Shown: positions 8,840 through 17,413, counted from the stretch's first letter. The stretch is DNA of 64,000 nt from Azophilus sp965221465 (GCA_965221465.1 OZ244892.1:1178001-1242000); one strand, 5' to 3'. Numbers and translations: made by a program. Notes: generated from the letters alone by a model not told the origin.

Positions 8840-9289
8840 TCAGGCCCCGGCCGCGGTGGCAGCCGGGGTGACAGCAGCCGCCAACTCGGCCTCGCGACGA
8901 ATTCGGCCCACCATGGCGCGCAGGCCGTTACCTCGGGTCGGGCTCAGGTGCCGGAGCAGGTCGAGTTCGTCGAACAGCGCCTCCATGTCGAAGGCGCAGA
9001 TTTCTGCCGGAGGACGATTCTGGCAAGCCGCCAGGACGATGGCGATCAGCCCGCGCACGATATGGGCGTCGCTGTCGATGCGCAGTTGCAACCTGCCGTC
9101 GCGAAGTTCCGAAAGCAACCAGACCTGGCTCTGGCAGCCCCGCACGAGATTCTCCGGAATTCGGTAGCGCCCCGGGAGTTCCGGCAGCGCCTTGCCGATG
9201 TCGATGACGAACCGGTACTTGTCTTCCCATGAATCGAAGAAGGCGAACGATTCCCGTATCTCTTCGAGCTTTGCGCCGTCGGCGGACAT
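8840..9289 (-). CDS. sufE: Cysteine desulfuration protein SufE
   Basis: The 149-residue protein matches SufE: an N-terminal helix EEIRESFAFFDSWEDKYRFVIDIG, then PENLVRGCQSQVW, whose Cys is the sulfur acceptor, and the C-terminal helical part with LSPTRGNGL. SufE takes persulfide sulfur from SufS and passes it to the SufBCD scaffold in the cytoplasm. It is the last gene of the suf operon, 13 bases after sufT. The C-terminus ends in an Ala-rich tail that is not part of the usual fold. Confidence 0.93.
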   Translation of the reverse strand: MSADGAKLEEIRESFAFFDSWEDKYRFVIDIGKALPELPGRYRIPENLVRGCQSQVWLLSELRDGRLQLRIDSDAHIVRGLIAIVLAACQNRPPAEICAFDMEALFDELDLLRHLSPTRGNGLRAMVGRIRREAELAAAVTPAATAAGA

Positions 9290-9302
9290 CAGCAGACGAA
9301 CA

Positions 9303-9830
9303 TCAGAAGATGCCCAGTTCCAGTTGCGCCTCCTCGCTCATCATCTCGCGCGACCAGGGTGGATCGAAGACGAGTTCCACCTCGACCCTCGTGACGTTGG
9401 GCACCGCGCCCAGCCGCGCCTTGACGTCGTCGACCAGCACCGGGCCCATGCCGCACCCGGGCGCCGTCAGCGTCATGACGACGGTTACGGCGCCGTCGTC
9501 GCTGATTGTGCGTTCGTAGACGAGGCCCAGGTCGAGGATGTTCACGGGGATTTCCGGGTCGAACACGCTGGCCAGCGCCGTTTCGACCTGGTCGGGGTCG
9601 ACCTTGCCGTTTGCGGGTTGCGGAAACTCCAGCACCTCGGGTACGAATCCGAGGGCGTCGGCGTCGGCGCCGTCGATGCGGGCCATGTTGCCGTTGAAGA
9701 CCACCGTATAGGTGCCGCCGAGGGACTGGGTCAGGGTGACGAATGTGCCGTCGGGAATGGTGACCGGGTCGCCCGTTGGAACCAGCCGGGCAGCCACCGT
9801 GCGTTGGATGGGGACGATCTGCCGTTCCAC
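9303..9830 (-). CDS. sufT: Fe-S assembly accessory protein SufT (DUF59/MIP18 family)
   Basis: The protein has 175 residues. The second half (about 80-165) is the DUF59 domain, with DPEIPVNILDLGLVYE, LTAPGCGMG carrying the conserved Cys, and VFDPPWSREMMSEEAQ. The N-terminal part contains GDPVTIPDGTFVTLTQSLGGTYTV, diagnostic of SufT over stand-alone DUF59 proteins. SufT helps mature Fe-S proteins, probably in cluster transfer. It lies between sufA and sufE in a tightly packed operon. Confidence 0.93.
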   Translation of the reverse strand: MERQIVPIQRTVAARLVPTGDPVTIPDGTFVTLTQSLGGTYTVVFNGNMARIDGADADALGFVPEVLEFPQPANGKVDPDQVETALASVFDPEIPVNILDLGLVYERTISDDGAVTVVMTLTAPGCGMGPVLVDDVKARLGAVPNVTRVEVELVFDPPWSREMMSEEAQLELGIF

Positions 9831-9833
9831 CGG

Positions 9834-10193
9834 TCAGCCTGTGCCGTGAATGGAAAAACTCTCGCCGCAACCGCAGTGGCCGGAAGCGTTGGGGTTCTTG
9901 AAGCGCAGGCTCGAGTTCAGCCCCTCGGTAACCAGATCGACCTCCGTCCCCTGCACCAGGGGCAGGTCGCCCTCGCTCACGTAGACCGAAACGCTGCCCG
10001 TCACGGGGAATGCGCGGTCGCCGTCCCCGGGTGCGTCGATGTAGTCCAGTACGTACATGTAGCCGTTGCAACCGCTTTCCGTGACGCCCAGACGCAGGTG
10101 GTGGCGGCCGGAGCGGGCGACCTGGTCGGTGATATGGGCCGCGGCCGCACCGGTGATCGAGATCTCGGTCGGGTCGAAGGACGCAACGCTCAT
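9834..10193 (-). CDS. sufA: A-type Fe-S carrier protein SufA/IscA family
   Basis: The 119-residue HesB/IscA protein has the three conserved cysteines: Cys in ESGCNGYMYVLDY and the C-terminal pair in SGHCGCGESF. A-type carriers hold an Fe-S cluster or iron between subunits and pass clusters to target proteins. Its position in the suf operon, after sufS and four bases from sufT, favours the SufA role, but ErpA/IscA naming is equally possible from sequence. The start at 10193 is the first ATG in frame. Confidence 0.9.
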   Translation of the reverse strand: MSVASFDPTEISITGAAAAHITDQVARSGRHHLRLGVTESGCNGYMYVLDYIDAPGDGDRAFPVTGSVSVYVSEGDLPLVQGTEVDLVTEGLNSSLRFKNPNASGHCGCGESFSIHGTG

Positions 10194-10217
10194 GACTTAT
10201 CCCTCAGGATCGGGGCT

Positions 10218-11483
10218 TCAGACGAAGCCCATGGCTTTGTCGATGCCGGCGATCAGGCGTTCGACATCGGACTGCGAATTATACAGGCTGAACGAGGCCC
10301 GGATCGTGCCCGGGACGCCCAGGCGTTCCATCAGCGGCATGGCGCAGTGATGGCCCGTGCGCACGGCAATGCCCTGCTGGTCGAGCAGTGTGCCGAAATC
10401 GTGCGGATGGCCGCCATCCACCAGGAACGAGACCACGCTCAGCCGCTCGCCCGGTTCGCCGACGAGGCGCACGCCCGGCATTTGCCCGAGGCGGCTCGCG
10501 GTCGCGTCGACGAGCGTTTGTTCCCGGGCCAGCAACTCGGCGCGAGGTAACGAGCAGAGATAGTCCACTGCCGCACCGAGGCCCACCGCGCCGGCGATGT
10601 TTGGCGTGCCCGCCTCGAACTTGTAGGGCAGCCGGTTGTAGATCGTTCGTTCAATGGTGACGTGCTCGATCATCTCGCCACCGCCCTGATACGGCGGCAG
10701 TTCATCGAGGCGCTCCGTTCTGCCGTACAACGCACCGATGCCGGTCGGGCCGAACATCTTGTGCCCGGAAAACGCGTAGAAGTCGCAGCCGAGTCGCTGC
10801 ACGTCGACAGGCAGGTGGGCCACGGCCTGGGCGCCATCGATGAGCGTCCAGGCGCCGTACGCTCGCGCTGCATCGATCAATTCGGCGATGGGATTGACCG
10901 TGCCGAGGGCATTGCTGACGTGAGACACGGCGACGAGGCGGGTGCGCGGCCCGAGCCTTTCGTGGAAGTCGTCGAGATCGATCTCGCCCGCCGGGGTCAC
11001 CCCGACAGCGACGAGCTTCGCGCCGGTGCGCTCGCAGAGCATCTGCCATGGAACGATATTGGAGTGATGTTCCATCTCGGTGATCAGGATTTCATTCCCG
11101 GCATCCACGAGGCCGGTCATGCCTGCGGCGACCAGGTTGATTGCTTCGGAGGTGCCGCGGGTGAAAACGATCTCCCGGTCGTGTGCTGCGCCGACCAGTG
11201 CCGCCAGTTTTCCGCGTGCGCCCTCGAAAGCGACCGTCGCTTCATCGGCCAGGGCGTGTGCGGCCCGGTGGACATTGGCGTTGTACGACTCGTAGTAGTC
11301 TCGGATGCAGTCGAGAACCTGCCGCGGTTTCTGCGTCGTGGCGGCACTATCCAGATAGACGAGTGGCTCGCCGTTCACCGTACGGCGGAGAATGGGGAAA
11401 TCGTCGCGGATGTCGAGGCCGCCGTCGGCTCCGGCGCCCTCTGGCACACTGTGCTCGGCCTGTCGCTGAAGTCGCCCGTTCAC
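10218..11483 (-). CDS. sufS: Cysteine desulfurase SufS (group II)
   Basis: This PLP enzyme removes sulfur from cysteine and gives it to SufE. It shows the N-terminal YLDSAATTQKP motif, MEHHSNIVPW, the PLP lysine in FSGHKMFGPTG and the catalytic Cys in RTGHHCAMP. The reading frame stays open further upstream but that part overlaps sufD and reads as Arg-rich shadow sequence. I place the start at the GTG at 11483, preceded by GGAG at eight bases and lying 17 bases after the sufD stop, which gives 421 residues, close to the family length of about 406. Confidence 0.93.
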   Translation of the reverse strand: MNGRLQRQAEHSVPEGAGADGGLDIRDDFPILRRTVNGEPLVYLDSAATTQKPRQVLDCIRDYYESYNANVHRAAHALADEATVAFEGARGKLAALVGAAHDREIVFTRGTSEAINLVAAGMTGLVDAGNEILITEMEHHSNIVPWQMLCERTGAKLVAVGVTPAGEIDLDDFHERLGPRTRLVAVSHVSNALGTVNPIAELIDAARAYGAWTLIDGAQAVAHLPVDVQRLGCDFYAFSGHKMFGPTGIGALYGRTERLDELPPYQGGGEMIEHVTIERTIYNRLPYKFEAGTPNIAGAVGLGAAVDYLCSLPRAELLAREQTLVDATASRLGQMPGVRLVGEPGERLSVVSFLVDGGHPHDFGTLLDQQGIAVRTGHHCAMPLMERLGVPGTIRASFSLYNSQSDVERLIAGIDKAMGFV

Positions 11484-11500
11484 GTCATCGCTCCGTCGTT

Positions 11501-12619
11501 CTACCGGGCGCCGGGCAAGCTGGCGAGCCTGCTCTCGAGCCGCACTGCGAAGTGTTCCGTCACCCGTTCCGCCAAGGGTCCGTCGACACATTCGGCCAGG
11601 AAACCAATAGACAGCAGTCGCCGCGCCAGGGGTTCCGGCAGGCCGCGGCTCTTCATGAAGAAGAGCGCCTGATTGTCGAGTTGCCCGACGGTTGCCCCGT
11701 GGGAACAACGGACATCGTCGGTATAGATCTCGAGTTCCGGCTTGGTGTTGATTTCCGCATCCCCATCGAGCGCCAGGTTCCTGTTGGAAAGGTCGGCGTC
11801 GGCGCCGGTGGCGCCCGGATGAATGTGGATGCGCCCGTTGAACGAACAACGGCACTTGCCGGCAGCCAGGTTATGCAGTCGTGTGCGGCTTCGCGTATTC
11901 CTGCCGATGTGTTCGACGACCAGTTGAGCGTCGAGGTGCTCGCCGTTGCCGACAACGCCCGCGCCCGTGAACCGGAAGGCGGAACCCGTACCGGCCAGGG
12001 TGACATGGGTATCGAGACGGCGAAACGCGGCCCCGACGGCGTGCTGATGCAACTCCAGGCCGGCGTTCCCGTCCAGATGGGCCTGCAGCAGCACCCACTG
12101 CTCCGCGCCGCCAATCATTTCCGACCTTGCCCAGCTAACGGTCGAGTCGCGCCCCGCCGCGAGCACGCGTACCGCTGCCTGAATCCCGGCGGAGGCAGCC
12201 GATTCCCGAATCTCGGCGCGGCAGCCGGGCGCTATCCGAATCAGCACAGGCGCATCGATGCCCGCCGATGCGTTCAATACCAGCGGTTGTTCCGGCGAAC
12301 GCTCGATATCGACCAGCCATGCCTCGGCGGCGTGGGAGGCGGCGATTCCCGCCAGGGGGTAGCGGTCGACTTTCAACCCGAGGGCCGGCGGCTCTGCCAG
12401 TTGGCTGAACGGCGTGACCGTGACGCCGTCAGGCACATCGGACAGGGGTGGATGCGACGACGGCGGTGCGCCGAGGAGTGCCCGCAAGGTCTTGCTGAGC
12501 GGTGAGTATTTCCAGGTCTCCCGGGCGATACCGCTGTCCAGGGCGGCGCGGGATTTCTCGACGATATCGGCCGGCAGCCAACCCGGCGGGGCGGCGGGCA
12601 GCTTCAGTTCCGCAACCAT
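11501..12619 (-). CDS. sufD: Fe-S cluster assembly protein SufD
   Basis: The 372-residue SufD is a paralogue of SufB and forms the SufBC2D scaffold complex in the cytoplasm. Recognisable segments are SAGIDAPVLIRIAP, the RTRLHNLAAGKCRCSFNGRI beta-helix stretch and the C-terminal CSHGATVGQLDNQALFFMKSRG, which is strongly conserved across SufB/SufD proteins. The ATG lies inside the 3' end of sufC (16-base overlap), so translation is coupled. Confidence 0.93.
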   Translation of the reverse strand: MVAELKLPAAPPGWLPADIVEKSRAALDSGIARETWKYSPLSKTLRALLGAPPSSHPPLSDVPDGVTVTPFSQLAEPPALGLKVDRYPLAGIAASHAAEAWLVDIERSPEQPLVLNASAGIDAPVLIRIAPGCRAEIRESAASAGIQAAVRVLAAGRDSTVSWARSEMIGGAEQWVLLQAHLDGNAGLELHQHAVGAAFRRLDTHVTLAGTGSAFRFTGAGVVGNGEHLDAQLVVEHIGRNTRSRTRLHNLAAGKCRCSFNGRIHIHPGATGADADLSNRNLALDGDAEINTKPELEIYTDDVRCSHGATVGQLDNQALFFMKSRGLPEPLARRLLSIGFLAECVDGPLAERVTEHFAVRLESRLASLPGAR

Positions 12620-13350
12620 GCGTATCCCCGCTCTTCGAGGGCATGCGCGAGTTCGCCGTCCCCGGACTCGACGATTCTGCCGTCGGCCAGCACGTGTACC
12701 CGGTGCGGCACCACATGGTTCAGCAACCGCTGGTAGTGGGTGATCAGGAGTACGGCGTTGTTTTCGGCATGGAAGCGGTTGACGCCCTGCGCAACGGTCT
12801 TCAAGGCATCGATGTCGAGGCCGGAATCCGTTTCGTCGAGCACGGCCAGTTGCGGTTCGAGCAGCAGCAGCTGCAGGATTTCGTTGCGCTTGCGCTCCCC
12901 GCCGCTGAACCCTTCGTTGACCCCTCGCTTCAGGAACTCCTGGTCCAGGTGCAGGCCGGCGGCAAGCGAGCGCACCCGCTTCATGAACTCCAGGGCCGAT
13001 TGGGGTTCGGCGCCACGGGCCGCCAGCAGACTGTCGTTGGCTGCCTTGAGGAATTCCATGTTGGTGACGCCGGGGATTTCGACGGGATACTGGAATGCCA
13101 TGAAAAGCCCGGCGTGCGCCCGCTCTTCCGGTTCCAGGCCGTCGAGGTCGCGGCCCCGGAAGCGGATGCGCCCCCGGGTTATCTCGTACCCCGGGTGACC
13201 GGCAAGCACGTTCGCAAGGGTACTCTTGCCGGAGCCGTTCGGGCCCATGATCGCGTGCACCTCGCCGCCATTCATGGCAAGGCTCAGGCCGTTGAGAATG
13301 GGCTTGTCCTCCACCCGCACGTGCAGGTCGTCGATTTCGAGCAGGGTCAT
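12604..13350 (-). CDS. sufC: Fe-S cluster assembly ATPase SufC
   Basis: The 248-residue ABC-type ATPase of the SUF scaffold has Walker A GPNGSGKST near residue 36, the AFQYPVEIPGV Q-loop, the signature FSGGERKRNE and Walker B LAVLDETDSGLD, all in the SufC-specific form. SufC drives conformational change of SufB/SufD during cluster assembly. The frame is open further upstream, but the real start is the ATG at 13350, whose ATGA overlaps the sufB stop. Its stop overlaps sufD. Confidence 0.95.
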   Translation of the reverse strand: MTLLEIDDLHVRVEDKPILNGLSLAMNGGEVHAIMGPNGSGKSTLANVLAGHPGYEITRGRIRFRGRDLDGLEPEERAHAGLFMAFQYPVEIPGVTNMEFLKAANDSLLAARGAEPQSALEFMKRVRSLAAGLHLDQEFLKRGVNEGFSGGERKRNEILQLLLLEPQLAVLDETDSGLDIDALKTVAQGVNRFHAENNAVLLITHYQRLLNHVVPHRVHVLADGRIVESGDGELAHALEERGYAWLRN

Positions 13351-14807
13351 CCGACGGCGCCTTCCAGGGAAACCTCGAGGAGCTTGCCGGCTTCCACGGC
13401 GAACTCCATGGGCAGTTGCCGGAATACGTCCTTGCAGAACCCGTTGACGATCATGCTCACCGCCTTTTCCGCATCGATGCCCCGTTGCCGGCAGAGAAAG
13501 AGTTGATCCTCGCTGACCTTGGACGTGGTGGCCTCGTGCTCGACGATGGCCGTGGCCGACTTGTTCTCGATGTACGGGAAGGTATGGGCGCCGCAGGCCT
13601 CGCCGATCAGCAGCGAATCGCACTGCGTGTAATTGCGGGCCTCGCCGGCAGCGGGTGAGGTGCGCACCAGCCCGCGGTAGCTGTTCTGGCTGCTGCCGGC
13701 GCTGATGCCCTTGGAGATGATGGTGCTCTTGGTGCCCCTGCCGAGGTGAATCATCTTCGTGCCGGTGTCGGCCTGCTGGTAGTTGTTGGTGAGGGCCACG
13801 GAGTAGAACTCGCCGACGCTGTTCTCGCCACGCAGCACCACGCTCGGGTACTTCCAGGTGATGGCGGAGCCGGTTTCCACCTGGGTCCAGGAGATTTTGG
13901 AGCGTGCACCCCGACAGGCGCCGCGCTTGGTGACGAAGTTGTAGATGCCGCCCTTGCCGTTCGCATCGCCCGGATACCAGTTCTGCACCGTCGAATACTT
14001 GATTTCGGCATCGTCCAGGGCCACCAGTTCGACCACCGCAGCGTGCAACTGGTTCTCGTCGCGCATGGGTGCGGTGCAGCCTTCCAGGTAGCTGACGTAG
14101 GCGCCTTCGTCGGCGACAATCAGGGTGCGCTCGAATTGCCCGGTGTTCTGCTGGTTGATGCGGAAGTAGGTGGAAAGTTCCATCGGGCAGCGCACGCCCC
14201 GGGGTACGTAGACGAAGGAGCCGTCGCTGAATACCGCCGAGTTCAGCGCCGCATAGAAGTTGTCCTTGCGCGGGACCACGGAACCGAGGTATTTGCGCAC
14301 GAGTTCGGGGTGGCTGTGCACGGCCTCGGAGATCGGGCAGAAAATCACCCCCGCCTCCCGGAGCTTGTCCTTGAAGGTCGTGGCGACCGAGACGCTGTCG
14401 AAAACGGCATCCACCGCAACAGTCGGTTCGCTGCGAACCACACCGGCGAGCGCCTCCTGCTCGTGCAGCGGAATGCCCAGCTTCTCGTAGGTCCGAAGCA
14501 GTTCCGGGTCGACCTCGTCCAGGGACTGCGGGCCGTCCTCGAGGCTTCTGGGCGCGGAGTAGTAGGAGATGGCCTGGAAGTCGATGGGCGGAAAACGCAC
14601 ATGCGCCCACTCCGGAGGCGTCATTTGTGCCCAGCCCTCGAACGCGGCCAGGCGCCAGTCCGTCAACCAGCCCGGTTCCCGCTTTTTCTCCGAGATGAAA
14701 CGCACGACGGATTCGTCGAGGCCCGGCGGCAGGGTTTCGGACTCGACGTCCGTGACGAACCCGGCGCGGTACTCCTGGCCGATGATGTCGAGGGGCGATT
14801 CGCTCAT
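13347..14807 (-). CDS. sufB: Fe-S cluster assembly scaffold protein SufB
   Basis: SufB is the main scaffold on which Fe-S clusters are built. The protein matches throughout: REPGWLTDWRLAAF near the N-terminus, FVYVPRGVRCPMELSTYFRI, EGCTAPMRDENQLHAAVVE and NKSATAIVEHEATTSKVSEDQL. The ATG at 14807 (MSESPLD) is chosen because GGAAGA precedes it; an upstream ATG at 14837 would add ten residues. It is the first gene of sufBCDSATE and lies 60 bases downstream of an IscR-type operator. No iscR or sufR gene is present in the window. Confidence 0.95.
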   Translation of the reverse strand: MSESPLDIIGQEYRAGFVTDVESETLPPGLDESVVRFISEKKREPGWLTDWRLAAFEGWAQMTPPEWAHVRFPPIDFQAISYYSAPRSLEDGPQSLDEVDPELLRTYEKLGIPLHEQEALAGVVRSEPTVAVDAVFDSVSVATTFKDKLREAGVIFCPISEAVHSHPELVRKYLGSVVPRKDNFYAALNSAVFSDGSFVYVPRGVRCPMELSTYFRINQQNTGQFERTLIVADEGAYVSYLEGCTAPMRDENQLHAAVVELVALDDAEIKYSTVQNWYPGDANGKGGIYNFVTKRGACRGARSKISWTQVETGSAITWKYPSVVLRGENSVGEFYSVALTNNYQQADTGTKMIHLGRGTKSTIISKGISAGSSQNSYRGLVRTSPAAGEARNYTQCDSLLIGEACGAHTFPYIENKSATAIVEHEATTSKVSEDQLFLCRQRGIDAEKAVSMIVNGFCKDVFRQLPMEFAVEAGKLLEVSLEGAVG

Positions 14808-14867
14808 TTTCTTCCGATGTCTCGATCCGACGCGCAACCGGCGTCATTGTACCGGCTGGCTCCGGGA

Positions 14868-14892
14868 ATACCCAACCAAATTAGTCGGGTAT
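14868..14892. promoter_or_regulatory. IscR type 1-like operator upstream of sufB
   Basis: Read toward sufB, this 25-base site agrees with the published IscR type 1 consensus (ATASYYGACTRWWWYAGTCRRSTAT) at 23 of 25 positions; the differences are G for A at position 16 and T for C at position 19. IscR-family (Rrf2) repressors carrying an Fe-S cluster bind such sites and shut off Fe-S assembly genes when clusters are plentiful. It sits 60 bases upstream of sufB and directly against the first ATG of the divergent methyltransferase gene, so it could control both. Confidence 0.75.
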
Positions 14893-14893
14893 T

Positions 14894-15550
14894 ATGGCGC
14901 CCATGCCAGAACTCGAACCCCTGCCGGAAAGGCACATGTACCAGGCGTACGGCATCTACCTGCTGAAATCGCAGCACCGGGTGATTCGCCGATTGAAGCA
15001 GCAATACCAGCCGTCGGTGCACGGGCACCGAACCTGGAACTCGAGCTTCCTGTTGATGGACTACCTGGCTGCGAAACCCATCCGCCGGGGCGCCAGGGTG
15101 CTGGAGATCGGCTGCGGCTGGGGTGCGGCTGCCATATTCTGCGCGCAGCGGTTCAATGCACGGGCGACGGGGCTCGACATCGACCGGGATGTCTTCCCGT
15201 TCATGGAAGCGCTGGCCGAACTCAACGATGTGGAAGTCGAGCCCCTCGGGCGCAAGTTCGAGAAGCTGACGAGCAGCCAGCTCGGCAGCTTTCACACCGT
15301 CATCGGTTCCGACATCTGCTTCTGGGACAGCCTGGTCAAGCCGCTGGAGCGCCTGGTGGCGCGGGCCTTCAAGGGAGGGGCGCGTCGGTTCGTCATCGCC
15401 GACCCGGGGCGGCCCACGTTCTACGAATTCGTCGATCGGTGCAGGCGGAAACACCGGGTCAGGCTGACGGAGTGGTTTGCGGTCGAGCCGCAGCGCTTCG
15501 AGGGCGAGGTGGTGGAGATCAGGCCCTCAATCAGCCTGCGGAGTCGGTGA
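14894..15550 (+). CDS. SAM-dependent methyltransferase, protein-lysine/NNMT-like class I
   Basis: The protein has 218 residues. Motif I is VLEIGCGWGAAAIFCAQ, followed by the acidic end of strand 2 in ATGLDIDRD and SDICFWDSL in the active-site region. This arrangement, with a conserved helical N-terminus (YGIYLLKSQHRVIRRL), resembles the METTL/ETFB-lysine methyltransferase group. The substrate is not known. The ATG at 14894 lies two bases after the IscR-type operator and would leave almost no 5' leader. The in-frame ATG at 14936, preceded by GGAAAGG, is a serious alternative. The 3' end overlaps the convergent lipoprotein gene by 20 bases. Confidence 0.75.
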   Translation: MAPMPELEPLPERHMYQAYGIYLLKSQHRVIRRLKQQYQPSVHGHRTWNSSFLLMDYLAAKPIRRGARVLEIGCGWGAAAIFCAQRFNARATGLDIDRDVFPFMEALAELNDVEVEPLGRKFEKLTSSQLGSFHTVIGSDICFWDSLVKPLERLVARAFKGGARRFVIADPGRPTFYEFVDRCRRKHRVRLTEWFAVEPQRFEGEVVEIRPSISLRSR

Positions 15551-16310
15551 CGAAGACCTTGAGTTGATCGGCCAGCGCCGCGCAGGCGGAAGCCCGGACG
15601 CGCGCCAGTATCGGAATAGGCAGGATCACTGCGGGCATGTAGCTGGTGCCGATGGCTTCGGAACTGATGCGCCCGGCATTGGTGCCGGTTTCGACGTCCC
15701 AGATCGACGCTTCGTAGGCGGAATCGCTCTCCCAGGACAGAAACCCGAAACAGCCGCCGCCCGCCGGGGTAACCGCACAGCTCAGGGAGCCGCCCGAATC
15801 GGTCTGCTCGGTGGACCCTTCGATCCAGACCAGGTACTTGAGCCCCATTCGATCCAGTCGATTGGCCAGCAATTGGTTATCGAGGTGCCCGGGCAGGTCG
15901 ATTGCGCGGGCCGGCGCGGTTCGCGGTTCGAACCAGGGGAAGGTATCGTCGATGAACTGCTGTTCCGGTATCACGTTGACCCGGTTGCCGCCGCCGGCCA
16001 TCTTGCCGGCCACGCAGGAGATGAAGTCGAGTTCCGTCTCGGCCGTCGCCGGCTGGCTGCGGCGGCCCAGCACCACGACGGACTCGTCGGCCGACATGCT
16101 CGTATCCGCCTCCCGTACTTCCTGTACGGTCGCCGTGACGCATCCTCCTGCCAACAGCGGAACGAGTACGCCCAGTGCGAGCCACCGCGCCGGCGCAGGC
16201 AGGTTCGGCAGCGAATCGGGGCGGCACCGGACGGAAATCGCACGGGATCCCGGGGCTCGTGAATCGGCGTTCGCAGCGCATGGTCGTCGAATACGGCGCG
16301 GCAGGTTCAT
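15531..16310 (-). CDS. Putative outer-membrane lipoprotein, unknown function
   Basis: The reading frame has 259 codons. A hydrophobic stretch ending in the lipobox LLAGGC (Cys at about residue 57) predicts a lipoprotein, but the 40 residues before it are Arg-rich and too long for a signal peptide, so the true start is probably further in. The mature part (about 200 residues) has VVVLGRRSQ, VIPEQQFIDDTFPW and YLVWIEGSTEQ, matching no family I recognise. Its ATG overlaps the stop of the upstream lipoprotein gene (ATGA). The pair ends the VWA/TolQ block. Confidence 0.6.
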   Translation of the reverse strand: MNLPRRIRRPCAANADSRAPGSRAISVRCRPDSLPNLPAPARWLALGVLVPLLAGGCVTATVQEVREADTSMSADESVVVLGRRSQPATAETELDFISCVAGKMAGGGNRVNVIPEQQFIDDTFPWFEPRTAPARAIDLPGHLDNQLLANRLDRMGLKYLVWIEGSTEQTDSGGSLSCAVTPAGGGCFGFLSWESDSAYEASIWDVETGTNAGRISSEAIGTSYMPAVILPIPILARVRASACAALADQLKVFVTDSAG

Positions 16311-16948
16311 GTCGATGGCCCCTGTTCGTTCTGCAGCCAGTCGGCGACCCCCGGAAACGACCGGAAGCGAATGGCGAAGTCGGCCATGGCGTCACGGCAC
16401 GCGTCCAGCGCCGCGGCCCGCAGCGAAGCCGAGGCGCCGCCGTGATTCTGCTGATGCGACTTGCCGTATGCCATGAGCGGCCAGTCGCCCAACACGTTGC
16501 CTCGGTTGTCGAGCATCTTGAAACGGTAGCGGATCCAGACCTCGTGATATTCGGTGCGAGTCTGGCTCGGTAACGTGAACTGGAGTTCCTCGATGGACGG
16601 AACCAGTACGGCCGCGATACTGGGGTCGTGGGCATCGGTGCGCTCGACGAAGCGATGGCCGATGAACATGCCCTCGAGCAGATTCTCGAACATCGATTGT
16701 TGCGCGGAGCCCAGCTCGATTTCCCAATCGCCATGGCCTTCGACGGTTTCGACGTGGGTGTAGCTGCTCAGGGCATCGTCGAGGTGGATGCCGACCGGTA
16801 GTTGCACCTTTTCCACCAGCGGCACGGGAAAGCCGGCGGTTGGCAAGGCGACACTGCCTCCGGTACAGGCGCCCAGCACGATGCAGGCCGCCACGACCGC
16901 GATCGCGTACGGGGTTGCCGGCAGACGGCAATTGCGCTTTTTGTGCAT
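16307..16948 (-). CDS. Putative lipoprotein, unknown function
   Basis: From the ATG at 16948 this is a 213-residue protein with a clean lipoprotein signal: MHKKRNCRLP, a hydrophobic core and the lipobox VLGAC (Cys28). The mature domain includes SSYTHVETVEGHGDWEIELG and IRYRFKMLDNRGNVLGDWPL, which looks like a beta-rich domain that handles a calculated value (ABC-type or CsgG-like lipoproteins have this texture), but I cannot name the family. The frame stays open upstream to 17119 through repeat sequence; that part is not credible coding. It is coupled to the next lipoprotein gene by an ATGA overlap. Confidence 0.65.
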   Translation of the reverse strand: MHKKRNCRLPATPYAIAVVAACIVLGACTGGSVALPTAGFPVPLVEKVQLPVGIHLDDALSSYTHVETVEGHGDWEIELGSAQQSMFENLLEGMFIGHRFVERTDAHDPSIAAVLVPSIEELQFTLPSQTRTEYHEVWIRYRFKMLDNRGNVLGDWPLMAYGKSHQQNHGGASASLRAAALDACRDAMADFAIRFRSFPGVADWLQNEQGPST

Positions 16949-17075
16949 CGAATTTTCCACGCGCCTCTGCAACTTGTACATCAGCTTGATCGGCGGCACA
17001 AGCGGTCGGGCCTCCAATGCGGGTTCCGAACCCGGCGCTCCCGGACGACGACGAGCAAAGAACATTCGACGCCAG

Positions 17076-17145
17076 ATCGAAGGAGCGGTTTCCCGCGTTG
17101 ATGGAATCAATGAAATCAATCACTTGGAACTGCTGTTCCATGAAA
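17076..17145 (+). repeat. Dispersed repeat family 1, copy A
   Basis: It opens with GATCGAAGGAGCGGTTTCCC, continues through GAATCAATGAAATCAATCAC and ends in TGTTCCATGAAAG. It is one of five copies. Here it lies in the gap between the VWA gene ending at 17414 and the lipoprotein starting at 16948, antisense to both. The sequence at 17024-17072 is also partly repeated after this copy at 17149-17192 (CGAACCCGGCGC then GGACGA.GAC). Confidence 0.7.
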
Positions 17146-17204
17146 GTTTCGAACCCGGCGCGCCGGGACGATGACACGCAAGGAACACCTGACAATCGCT
17201 GGGA

Positions 17205-17319
17205 GAGAACCGGTGTGCGGTGCGTGTATGCGGCGCTGTTAGGGCTCGCTCTTGCGCCTATGGTAGCCGTAAGCGCCGCCGCCTGGTGCGCCGCATGCAC
17301 GTACCGCATACCGGTTCTC
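17205..17319. repeat. 32-bp inverted repeat with 51-base loop
   Basis: The left arm (17205-17236) begins GAGAACCGGTGTGCGGTGCG, and the right arm (17288-17319) is its reverse complement with three mismatches in 32. The arms are separated by 51 bases with no ORF of note. The right arm runs into family 1 copy B, whose first bases (ATACCGGTTCTC) are the outer end of the arm. Such a structure fits a MITE-like element or a strong RNA hairpin. I see no target-site duplication that I can be sure of. Confidence 0.8.
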
Positions 17320-17398
17320 GGAGTCGGATCGAAGGAGAGGTTTTCTTGGTTAGCGAATTTAACAAAATCAATCGCTTGGAAAAAGTGTTCCATGAAAA
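17309..17398 (+). repeat. Dispersed repeat family 1, copy B
   Basis: It runs ATACCGGTTCTCGGAG, GATCGAAGGAGAGGTT, AATTTAACAAAATCAATCGC and ends TTCCATGAAAAG. It aligns base for base with copy E (ATACGGGTTTTCGGAG, GATCGAAGGATCGGTT). It is direct with respect to copy A, with the inverted repeat between them. Confidence 0.75.
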
Positions 17399-17413
17399 GC
17401 CGGTTGGACTCGG

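Noticed and set aside
17098..17110. TTGATGGAATCAA as an FNR site
   Set aside because: Half-sites are separated by three bases and not four, and it lies inside repeat copy A with no correctly oriented gene.
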